Shown piece by piece: positions 1 through 6,999 of a stretch of 11,155 nucleotides of DNA (position 1 is its first letter; every line of letters begins with the position of its first letter). The notes beneath the pieces were generated by a model. It saw only the letters and a program-made list of their open reading frames with translations, was not told where the DNA came from and made no database searches. This stretch comes from an uncultured Murdochiella sp. Its GTDB lineage: Bacteria > Bacillota > Clostridia > Tissierellales > Peptoniphilaceae. The stretch spans positions 1 through 11,155 of the forward strand of contig NZ_CABTXF010000040.1 of NCBI RefSeq assembly GCF_902488755.1, read 5' to 3'. Both the position numbers and the translations under genes were made by a program.

Positions 1-2259
1 AAAATGCATCTCGACTTTAATCGTTCCATCGCCTCGGCAGGCTTCGCAACGTCCGCCTTTCACGTTGAACGAAAAGCGTCCCTTGTCAAATCCCCGTAGT
101 TTTGCTTCGTTCGTCTGGGCAAAGACATCCCGAATGAGATCGAAAACTTTGGTGTAGGTTGCCGGATTGGAACGCGGTGTTCTCCCGATGGGCGACTGGT
201 CAATTTCAATCACCTTGTCGAGTGCTTTTTCTCCGCGAATGCTGCGATATGCCCCCGGACGCAGATGCGCCTGGTTCAGACGATTCGCCAGCACTTTGTA
301 CAATATGCCCTCCACAAAAGAGCTTTTTCCGGAGCCGGACACGCCTGTAATGCACGTCAAAACGCCCAACGGCAAACGGATGTCGATATTCTTTAGGTTG
401 TTTTCCTGACAGCCGAACACTTCCATCCATCCTGTAGGTTTCCGGCGTTCGACCGGCACGGGAATAAATTTGCGATGCGACAGATACTCTCCGGTGATGG
501 AATGCGTATTGGCACAAATATCGTCAAAGGTGCCTTCCGCGACCAAAGTTCCCCCTTGAATACCTGCGCCAGGACCGATGTCTACAATCCAGTCCGCCGC
601 ACGCATGGTGTCCTCGTCATGCTCGACAACGATTAACGTATTGCCCAGATCGCGCAAATTTTTGAGTGCGCCAAGCAGCCGATCGTTGTCACGCTGATGA
701 AGACCGATGGACGGCTCGTCCAACACATAGACCACCCCCACCAGTCCGGCACCAATCTGTGTTGCCAAACGAATACGCTGGCTTTCTCCACCGGAAAGCG
801 TTGCGGCATAGCGATCCAGGGTTAGATAATCCAAACCTACGTCCACTAAAAATTGCAAACGCGCTTTTACCTCTTTCAGAATCGGACGGGCGATAATGGA
901 TTCGGCTTCGGTAAAGGTGAGCGTATCCACCCAGGTTAGTGCCTCATGAATGGACATTCGGTTAAATTCCGCGATATTCTTTTCGCCAATATGAATGGCA
1001 AGCGCTTCCGGACGCAAGCGGTCACCATGACAGGTTTCACAAGTGTTTTCTGCCATGTATTCCCGTATACGCTGCTGCATAAAGTCGGAATTGGTCTGTT
1101 GATAGCGGCGCGTTAAATTGGGAATCACGCCTTCCCAGGAATCGTAATACGTCTTTTGACCGGAAAAATGCGAATCAAAGCGGAATCGCAGTTTTTTGCC
1201 CTTTGTGCCATATAAAATAGCGTCGATAACCTCTTTCGGTGCCTCGCCGATAGGACGGTCCGTCTGCCAATGGTACAGCGCACAAAGCGCGTGAATCATT
1301 TCGTAATAGTACGTTCCTTTCACCGAAGTGGCAAACGGCGCAATCGCTCCTTCGTCGATGGAAAGATCCGGATTGGGAATGCACAACTTGGCATCCACCG
1401 CGATGTGAAAACCGATGCCGTTGCAGTCCGGACAGGCTCCCTGGGGACTGTTGAACGACAGCAGACGCGGTTCAATGTCTTCTATCACCATGTGACCGTT
1501 GGGACAAGCGAGTTTCGAGGAATAGCGGTGCAGTTCCCCGTCTACCACTTGAATCGCACAGCTGCCGTTGGCTTGCTTTAACGCTGTTTCAAGAGACATC
1601 GCCAATCGTGAACGCATTCCGTCACGACGCACCAGACGATCCACTACAATAGCAATGGAATGCTTCGTATTTTTGTCTAATTCCGGCTGTGTACCAAGAT
1701 CAAACATTTCCCCATCCACCAATACACGGGTAAATCCCTGCCGTTCCAAATTGGTGAATATTTTATCGTGCCGTCCCTTCTTATCGCGCACCACCGGCGA
1801 AAGCACGAGAAAACGTGTCTTGTCGGGAAATGCCATTACTTCTTCAACGATCTGATCCACCGCCATGGCGCGAATCGGCTCGCCGCAGACTGGACAAAAC
1901 GCTTTGCCCACTTTGGCATAAAGCAGGCGCAAATAGTCATGAATCTCTGTCACCGTCCCCACCGTAGAACGTGGATTGCGGTTCGTTGTTTTTTGGTCAA
2001 TGGAAATAGCAGGCGATAATCCTTCCACCAAATCGACGTCCGGCTTATCCATCTGCCCCAAAAACATGCGAGCATAGCTGGACAGACTTTCTACATAGCG
2101 ACGTTGTCCCTCTGCGTAAATCGTATCAAACGCTAACGAGCTTTTTCCGGAACCGGAAAGTCCGGTCATTACAATCAGTTTGTTGCGTGGCAGCGTCAAA
2201 TCCAAATTTTTCAAATTATTGACGCGCGCACCGCGAATAACGATATTTTCGAGTGTCAT
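1..2259 (-). CDS. uvrA: UvrABC excinuclease subunit A, 3' end off the left edge
   Basis: UvrA is the DNA-damage sensor ATPase of nucleotide excision repair: a dimer that scans DNA and loads UvrB. The visible 753 codons begin at the ATG at 2259, chosen because AAAGGA lies about 6 bases upstream; an in-frame ATG at 2265 sits on top of that site. Walker A GLSGSGKS is at residues 33-40, the first signature LSGGESQR at 488-495, Walker B with VLDEPSIGLH from about 512, and the second Walker A GVSGSGKS at 639-646. Cysteine pairs occur at 122/125, 276/279, 407/410 and 738/741. The last pair opens the zinc finger of the second half (RCEACRGDG). The reading frame is open to base 1, so roughly 190 C-terminal residues, including the second signature motif, are missing compared with the usual ~940 aa. 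It lies 24 bp behind uvrB and is probably co-transcribed with it. In the first zinc module the usual first CPxC reads CPNGH (C252, H256). Confidence 0.98.
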   Translation of the reverse strand, partial: MTLENIVIRGARVNNLKNLDLTLPRNKLIVMTGLSGSGKSSLAFDTIYAEGQRRYVESLSSYARMFLGQMDKPDVDLVEGLSPAISIDQKTTNRNPRSTVGTVTEIHDYLRLLYAKVGKAFCPVCGEPIRAMAVDQIVEEVMAFPDKTRFLVLSPVVRDKKGRHDKIFTNLERQGFTRVLVDGEMFDLGTQPELDKNTKHSIAIVVDRLVRRDGMRSRLAMSLETALKQANGSCAIQVVDGELHRYSSKLACPNGHMVIEDIEPRLLSFNSPQGACPDCNGIGFHIAVDAKLCIPNPDLSIDEGAIAPFATSVKGTYYYEMIHALCALYHWQTDRPIGEAPKEVIDAILYGTKGKKLRFRFDSHFSGQKTYYDSWEGVIPNLTRRYQQTNSDFMQQRIREYMAENTCETCHGDRLRPEALAIHIGEKNIAEFNRMSIHEALTWVDTLTFTEAESIIARPILKEVKARLQFLVDVGLDYLTLDRYAATLSGGESQRIRLATQIGAGLVGVVYVLDEPSIGLHQRDNDRLLGALKNLRDLGNTLIVVEHDEDTMRAADWIVDIGPGAGIQGGTLVAEGTFDDICANTHSITGEYLSHRKFIPVPVERRKPTGWMEVFGCQENNLKNIDIRLPLGVLTCITGVSGSGKSSFVEGILYKVLANRLNQAHLRPGAYRSIRGEKALDKVIEIDQSPIGRTPRSNPATYTKVFDLIRDVFAQTNEAKLRGFDKGRFSFNVKGGRCEACRGDGTIKVEMHF

Positions 2260-2283
2260 GTCCATCCTTTCTATTGCATTTGC

Positions 2284-4278
2284 TTAGGAAAGACCATATT
2301 CACGCTTCATCGCGCGAATCGCATCGCGCAGGCGTGCCGCGCGTTCAAAGTCCAGTTCTTCTGCTGCATGGCGCATTTCCACGTCCATCGTGGTGAGCAT
2401 CTGCATCAGGTCTTCGCGAGAATAGCTCTCTTTTTCTTCTGTCGGCAATGCGCCTTGATATTCTTGCAGCTCTTCCGCGGCAATCTCCGTCGAAATGCGC
2501 GCGTGAATTTCTTTCTGGATGGTCTTTGGCGTAATCCCATGTTCCTCGTTATACGCTTGCTGCAAGGCACGACGACGCTTCGTCTCCTCCATGGCAGCCG
2601 CCATAGAATCGGTCACCTGATCGCCGTATAGGATAACTTTTCCGTTCACATTACGTGCCGCCCGACCAATGGTCTGAATGAGCGATGTTTCGGAGCGCAA
2701 AAAGCCTTCTTTATCCGCATCCAAGATAGCAATCAACGATACCTCCGGCAAGTCCAAGCCTTCACGCAGGAGGTTTATGCCAATAAGAACATCATAGGTT
2801 CCCAGACGCAAATCACGTAAAATCTCCATGCGTTTGAGCGTCTCGACATCGGAGTGCAGATAAATGGCTTTGACTTTCGCCTCTTCCAAGTACTTGGTTA
2901 AATCTTCCGCCATTTTTTTCGTCAGCGTGGTGATGAGGGTGCGTTCTCCGCGTGCGGTTGTTCGCTGAATTTCACTCATCAAATCATCAATCTGGTGTTT
3001 CGTCGGACGCACCTCGACAAGCGGATCCAAAAGTCCGGTCGGACGAATAATTTGGTCTATCGTCTGTGTCGCATGTTCGTTTTCATACGGTCCCGGTGTT
3101 GCCGACATGAAAATCGCCTGCGGAACCAACGCTTCAAACTCATCAAATTTTAGGGGACGATTATCCAACGCCGAAGGCAAACGAAAACCATAATCCACTA
3201 AGTTCTGCTTACGCGCGCGGTCGCCGTTATACATCCCGCGCACCTGCGGAATCGTCTGGTGGCTCTCGTCCACCATGAGCAGAAAGTCTTTGGGAAAATA
3301 ATCGATCAGTGTGTACGGTCGGGAACCCGGCGGACGACCGCTCATCGGCGCGGAATAGTTTTCAATACCGGAACAGAAACCCACTTCTGTCAACATTTCC
3401 AAGTCGTAGAGTGTACGCTGTTCGAGTCGCTGCGCTTCCACTAACTTGTTTTCGCTTTGCAAAACGCTCAGGCGCTGTTGCAATTCCTCTTCTATGCGGA
3501 CGATGGCACGTTTCAATTTTTCTTTGGTTGTCGCATAATGGCTTGCCGGATAAATCATGAAATAGCTTCTGCCGCGCAGGATTTCCCCTGTCAGCGAATT
3601 TATCTCCAGGATACGGTCAATCTCATCGCCGAAAAACTCCACCCGGATGGCTTCTTCATTGGACGACACGGGAAAAATATCGACGACATCGCCGCGCACC
3701 CGAAACGTTCCACGCTGAAACGCTACGTCGTTTCGTACATATTGAATGGAAATGAGTTTGCGCAGGAAATCATCCCGATCTATGGTCATCCCCGGACGAA
3801 CGGAAACGGTAAGCTCTAAATAGTCTTCCGGATCACCCAGACCATAAATGCACGACACCGAGGCGACGATGATCACATCTCGTCGTTCAAAGAGAGACAT
3901 CGTCGCCGAATGGCGTAATTTATCAATTTCATCGTTTATCGAAGAATCTTTGGCTATATACGTGTCCGTCGCTGCCACATAGGCTTCCGGCTGATAATAG
4001 TCATAATAGGAGACAAAATACTCCACGGCGTTATGCGGAAAGAAAGCGCGCAGCTCTGAACAAAGTTGCGAAGCCAGCGTTTTATTATGCGCGAGCACCA
4101 ACGTCGGACGCTGGATGGCCTGAATAATGTTCGCCATGGTAAAGGTTTTGCCGGAGCCGGTCACACCGCGCAGCGTCTGGTAGTGGTCTCCGCGACGGAC
4201 GCCTTCCACAAGCGCACGAATGGCCTTGGGCTGGTCGCCCGTCGGTTGAAACGCAGATTCGAGCTGGAAGCCGCTCAT
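2284..4278 (-). CDS. uvrB: UvrABC excinuclease subunit B
   Basis: UvrB is the DNA-damage-verifying helicase-like subunit that UvrA loads on DNA and that recruits UvrC for incision. The 664-aa product has the family's full length. The N-terminal FxPTGDQPxAI motif is followed by Walker A GVTGSGKT at residues 38-45. The damage-probing beta-hairpin region (YYDYYQPEAY onward) spans about 91-116. A DESH box, MSATPGPYE, and the helicase motifs TLTKKMAEDL, GINLLREGLD and QTIGRAARN follow. The C-terminal UVR domain (about 630-660, AAEELDFERAARLRDAI), which contacts UvrC, is intact. Its ATG at 4278 overlaps the TGA of the upstream protease gene as ATGA, which implies translational coupling. The AAGGG site sits unusually close to the start, inside the protease gene. 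No separate promoter is evident, so it is probably expressed from the promoter near 5515. Confidence 0.98.
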   Translation of the reverse strand: MSGFQLESAFQPTGDQPKAIRALVEGVRRGDHYQTLRGVTGSGKTFTMANIIQAIQRPTLVLAHNKTLASQLCSELRAFFPHNAVEYFVSYYDYYQPEAYVAATDTYIAKDSSINDEIDKLRHSATMSLFERRDVIIVASVSCIYGLGDPEDYLELTVSVRPGMTIDRDDFLRKLISIQYVRNDVAFQRGTFRVRGDVVDIFPVSSNEEAIRVEFFGDEIDRILEINSLTGEILRGRSYFMIYPASHYATTKEKLKRAIVRIEEELQQRLSVLQSENKLVEAQRLEQRTLYDLEMLTEVGFCSGIENYSAPMSGRPPGSRPYTLIDYFPKDFLLMVDESHQTIPQVRGMYNGDRARKQNLVDYGFRLPSALDNRPLKFDEFEALVPQAIFMSATPGPYENEHATQTIDQIIRPTGLLDPLVEVRPTKHQIDDLMSEIQRTTARGERTLITTLTKKMAEDLTKYLEEAKVKAIYLHSDVETLKRMEILRDLRLGTYDVLIGINLLREGLDLPEVSLIAILDADKEGFLRSETSLIQTIGRAARNVNGKVILYGDQVTDSMAAAMEETKRRRALQQAYNEEHGITPKTIQKEIHARISTEIAAEELQEYQGALPTEEKESYSREDLMQMLTTMDVEMRHAAEELDFERAARLRDAIRAMKREYGLS

Positions 4279-5480
4279 AAGCCCTTCACTTCTTCAATCG
4301 CGCGTTTAAGCTGCGGATCCTCCTCCAAGAAGCTCGGACCGATACCTTTCGCTTCTTCCGGCGCCTTTACCACGATATCCGGCGTAATGCCTTTTCCATG
4401 AATCTTTTCCCCATTTGGCGTGAGATATTCCGCCATCGTCAGCTTAAAGCCACCTTCTTTTCCGTCTTCCCCAAGGGGATAAATCTGCTGCACAATGCCC
4501 TTTCCAAAAGTCGTTTCGCCAATGGATTTCGCTCGTTTATTGTCACGAAGCGCTCCCAAAAGAATCTCGGAAGCGGAAGCAGACCCGCCGTTAGCAAGAA
4601 CCGTGATCGGCTCGGTAAACTGCTTATCGTCAGACTCGCTCTTGTCCTCATTTCCTTTGTTGTCCACCGTCGTGACAATGGTCGCTTTTCCCAGCAGCAG
4701 GTCGGCGATTTCCTCACACGTATCCAGCAAACCGCCCGGATTATTGCGCAAATCCAGAACAAAGCGTTTGGCACCCTGCTTTTCCAAATCTTTCCATGCC
4801 TTTTCAAAATCCTTCGCGCTATCTTCATCAAAGGAAGTCAGCTGCACATAGCCAATATTATCCGGCAGCATCTTACTGACCACCGTATCGACTTTAATCA
4901 TTTCCCGAACAATGCGCACATGCGATGTCTGCGTTTTTCCCTGAATTACACGCTGCACAGTCAGATCCACAGGCGTATTCGGCTCACCGCGCATCTTGTC
5001 GGTAGCTTCCTGCAAATCCTGTCCCGTATAGGTAATGCCATTCACTTCGATAATTTTGTCGCCTGCTTTTACCCCCGCTCGATCGGCTGGTGTATTGGCA
5101 ATGGGCGAAACCACCGTAATCAGATTATCGTCGCCTGCTGTAATCACTAAGCCGACACCGGCAAATTTGCCGCTGGTGTCTTCCATCAAACGCTGATACT
5201 CCTCCGGTGTATAGTACTCCGAATAGGGATCATTAAGCCCCCAGAACAGTCCCTTATAAATACCGGTTTCTAAATCTTCCGGTTTATAGGAAAAAAGATA
5301 GTCGCTCTTGATAGCTTGCCGATACAGCTCTATGTTTTTCATGATGCGCCGATCGGTTTCGACATCCCCCGATGCCGTACCAACCATGTCCGCTTCCATA
5401 TTTTGACCTAAAATAAAGCCACCGCTGCCAACGGAAACCAAGAGAAGCAACAGCAGTATGGTTTTTCCGAATTTTTTCAT
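4275..5480 (-). CDS. S41 carboxy-terminal processing protease with PDZ domain (CtpA/CtpB type)
   Basis: This is a serine protease of family S41 that cleaves exported proteins near their C termini, acting on the outer face of the membrane. The 401-aa product starts at the ATG at 5480, with GGAG about 7 bases upstream; a longer frame reaching 5540 crosses the promoter and is rejected. Residues 6-25 form a hydrophobic signal anchor. A PDZ domain spans about 104-185 (GVGLVI, then RAGVKAGDKIIEVNG). The catalytic domain has the Ser-Lys-Gln arrangement: Ser302 in GGSASASE, Lys327 in TTFGKGIVQQ, and Gln331. The 25-residue Ser-Lys spacing matches the family. DLRNNPGG (243-250) and GEKIHGKGITPDI near the end are also family hallmarks. 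It is the first gene of an operon with uvrB and uvrA. In many Bacillota ftsE and ftsX lie upstream; here a thymidine kinase gene does, divergently. The substrate is unknown. Calling it ctpA or ctpB would overreach. Confidence 0.93.
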   Translation of the reverse strand: MKKFGKTILLLLLLVSVGSGGFILGQNMEADMVGTASGDVETDRRIMKNIELYRQAIKSDYLFSYKPEDLETGIYKGLFWGLNDPYSEYYTPEEYQRLMEDTSGKFAGVGLVITAGDDNLITVVSPIANTPADRAGVKAGDKIIEVNGITYTGQDLQEATDKMRGEPNTPVDLTVQRVIQGKTQTSHVRIVREMIKVDTVVSKMLPDNIGYVQLTSFDEDSAKDFEKAWKDLEKQGAKRFVLDLRNNPGGLLDTCEEIADLLLGKATIVTTVDNKGNEDKSESDDKQFTEPITVLANGGSASASEILLGALRDNKRAKSIGETTFGKGIVQQIYPLGEDGKEGGFKLTMAEYLTPNGEKIHGKGITPDIVVKAPEEAKGIGPSFLEEDPQLKRAIEEVKGL

Positions 5481-5514
5481 CGTCGTCTCCTTTTCTCTGA
5501 AAACTGTCCCGTCC

Positions 5515-5523
5515 ATTATACCA
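5515..5523 (-). promoter_or_regulatory. Extended -10 promoter for the protease-uvrB-uvrA operon
   Basis: On the minus strand the sequence reads TGGTATAAT: a perfect -10 hexamer with an upstream TGn extension, 35 bases before the protease start codon. At 17-bp spacing the -35 position reads TCTATG, a poor match, so this would depend on the extended -10 element. A start point near 5508 would give a leader of about 28 bases. The call rests on motif match only. Confidence 0.65.
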
Positions 5524-5657
5524 CGGAACACCAACGACATAGATAAAGGTCTCTCTCCGTTCCCCGTCTTTGTTTTCCTGTATCAGGATGCTCTCATAAC
5601 GCCCCCAACGCTTTTCCCCTGCCGGTTAAGTTCCCCTCGTTGTCGCCTCTTCTCTTG

Positions 5658-5666
5658 TGGTATAGT
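5658..5666 (+). promoter_or_regulatory. Extended -10 promoter for the thymidine kinase gene
   Basis: TGGTATAGT is an extended -10 box with one mismatch in the hexamer, 31 bases before the thymidine kinase ATG. The nearest -35-like hexamer, TTGTCG at 5640-5645, is spaced only 15 bp away. It faces away from the similar promoter at 5515-5523, so the 216-bp intergenic region serves both genes. A start point near 5673 is implied. Confidence 0.6.
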
Positions 5667-5696
5667 GAACTGACGCGTATCAGGAGGAAAAAATGT

Positions 5697-6335
5697 ATGG
5701 CAAAACTCTATTTTCGCTACGGCGCAATGAATTCCGGTAAATCGACCTTGCTTTTGCAGGTTGCCTATAACTATGAAGAACGAGGGATGCACGTTTTGCT
5801 TCTTAAGCCCGGCGTGGATACCAAGGGCGAAGATGAGATTGTCAGCCGTCTTGGCGTCCGCCGGCGCGTGGATCGCGTGATTGCGGAAGAAACCGACTGC
5901 CGCACGCTGGTGCAGGAAGAACGAAAAAAGCGCCCCATCGACTGTATATTGGTCGATGAAGCGCAATTCCTTTCCCCACGGCATGTAGAACAGCTTTTTG
6001 CTGCCGTTATGGACACCCGTATCCCTTGCATCTGCTATGGTCTGCGTACCGACTTTCGCGGCGAAGGCTTTCCCGGCAGTCAACGTCTGCTGGAACTCGC
6101 TCATTCGCTGGAAGAGCTCAAAACCATCTGCCATTGCGGACGAAAAGCCATCATGAATATCCGTCGCGTAAACGGGAAAACCGTCTTTGAAGGCGATCAG
6201 GTGTGCATCGACAACAGCGCCACCATCGAGTACGAGGCTGTCTGTGGACAATGCTTCCTGGCGGAGCGCAGAAAGGTAGGCGAAGTCCCCTTGGCAAGCC
6301 TGAATGAGGATTATCCTCTCCCCAACGAGGAATAG
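5697..6335 (+). CDS. tdk: Type II thymidine kinase
   Basis: It phosphorylates thymidine (and deoxyuridine) with ATP in cytosolic pyrimidine salvage. The 212-aa product begins MAKLYFRYGAMNSGKS, closely resembling the E. coli-type enzyme rather than the B. subtilis type. Walker A GAMNSGKS spans residues 9-16. The DEAQF motif at 87-91 carries the family's catalytic Glu (E88). The lasso region CYGLRTDFRGEGFPGS spans about 113-128. Zinc ligands are likely C145/C147 (CHCG, the CxC form also seen in E. coli) and C183/C186. The ATG at 5697 follows AGGAGG at 5682-5687; an out-of-frame ATG at 5693 and an in-frame TTG at 5640 are less suitable. It stands alone between a divergent promoter region and its own terminator, convergent with the bacteriocin cassette. 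Confidence 0.96.
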   Translation: MAKLYFRYGAMNSGKSTLLLQVAYNYEERGMHVLLLKPGVDTKGEDEIVSRLGVRRRVDRVIAEETDCRTLVQEERKKRPIDCILVDEAQFLSPRHVEQLFAAVMDTRIPCICYGLRTDFRGEGFPGSQRLLELAHSLEELKTICHCGRKAIMNIRRVNGKTVFEGDQVCIDNSATIEYEAVCGQCFLAERRKVGEVPLASLNEDYPLPNEE

Positions 6336-6373
6336 GGGATGGTTTTCTCCTCAAAAAGCCATCCCTTCTTTTT
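6336..6373 (+). terminator. Rho-independent terminator of the thymidine kinase gene
   Basis: GGGATGG (6336-6342) pairs with CCATCCC (6359-6365), and the stem extends inward through a G-T wobble and three T-A pairs. It is followed by TTCTTTTT at 6366-6373, directly after the stop codon. On the opposite strand the stem is followed by CTATTCCT, not a T-run, so it should act mainly on plus-strand transcripts. The ATPase stop codon of the opposing cassette abuts it. Confidence 0.88.
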
Positions 6374-6998
6374 ATGACAGAGCGACGACTTCGTCTGCTC
6401 GCTCCCAAATCGACGGACTATGTGTTGCAATGATGATGATTCGCTTTTCATCACGCATACGAAATAAAAGAGCTAATATTTCTTCTGCCGTTTTCGGATC
6501 TAAAGACGCAGTAGGTTCATCGGCAAGCAGAAGCGGAGGTTCCTTAAGGAATATCTTTGCTAAGGCGATGCGTTGCGCTTCCCCGCCCGATACCGTATAC
6601 ACTTTCGTATTTAAGCTCAGCTTTGCCAAGCCGACTTTCTCCATTACCTCGTTGAACTGATTTTGTCGATCGGACTTGGATACTTTCTTGCCGACAAGAC
6701 CCAGCATCAAATTTCTTTCAATTGATTCGTCCGGAATTAGCCCGGCATTTTGAAACAAATAGCCCAGCTTATTGGCAAAAAACCACTGATCTTTCATTGT
6801 ATTGAGCGGCTTGCCATCAAGAAGGATTTCTCCCTGATCATAGGGCTCCAACTTTGCCATCATATTCAGTAATGTTGTCTTTCCCGATCCGCTTCGTCCG
6901 ATGAGCGCATAGATTTTCCCCGGATGAAAACACTGGCTGAACCGAGAAAAAATAACACGCTTGCCAAATGCTTTTGTTACTTCTTTGATCTCCAGCAT
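6372..6998 (-). CDS. ABC transporter ATPase of the lactococcin-972 bacteriocin group
   Basis: This is a 208-aa nucleotide-binding subunit that would power the adjacent membrane protein. All ATPase motifs are present: Walker A GRSGSGKT at residues 34-41, Q-loop Gln83 (LFQNAG), signature VSGGE at 136-140, Walker B LLLAD followed by Glu161, D-loop SLD at 165-167, and H-loop His193 (ATHS). The size and the LolD/MacB-like layout fit ATPases of FtsX/MacB-type (type VII) exporters and the putative lactococcin-972 ABC group. The ATG at 6998 lies one base after the TGA of the membrane-protein gene, and its AAAGGAG site is inside that gene, so the two are translationally coupled. With its neighbour it probably gives producer self-immunity, by analogy with lactococcin 972; export is an alternative. 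No terminator on its own strand is obvious. Confidence 0.9.
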   Translation of the reverse strand: MLEIKEVTKAFGKRVIFSRFSQCFHPGKIYALIGRSGSGKTTLLNMMAKLEPYDQGEILLDGKPLNTMKDQWFFANKLGYLFQNAGLIPDESIERNLMLGLVGKKVSKSDRQNQFNEVMEKVGLAKLSLNTKVYTVSGGEAQRIALAKIFLKEPPLLLADEPTASLDPKTAEEILALLFRMRDEKRIIIIATHSPSIWERADEVVALS

Positions 6999-6999
6999 T

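Noticed and set aside
4398..5150. 250-codon open frame on the plus strand opposite the S41 protease gene
   Set aside because: It lies wholly antisense to a gene with an intact catalytic triad, and its translation has no recognisable motif and no ribosome site. It is a shadow frame.
5481..5696. Riboswitch or operator in the divergent spacer
   Set aside because: Only the two -10 elements and a short GTATCAGGA direct repeat (5580 and 5677) are seen. The repeat is too short to call, and predicted leaders of about 25-30 bases leave no room for a riboswitch.
5583..6251. 222-codon open frame on the minus strand opposite tdk
   Set aside because: It is antisense to a clear thymidine kinase with a good ribosome site; its product resembles no family I know.
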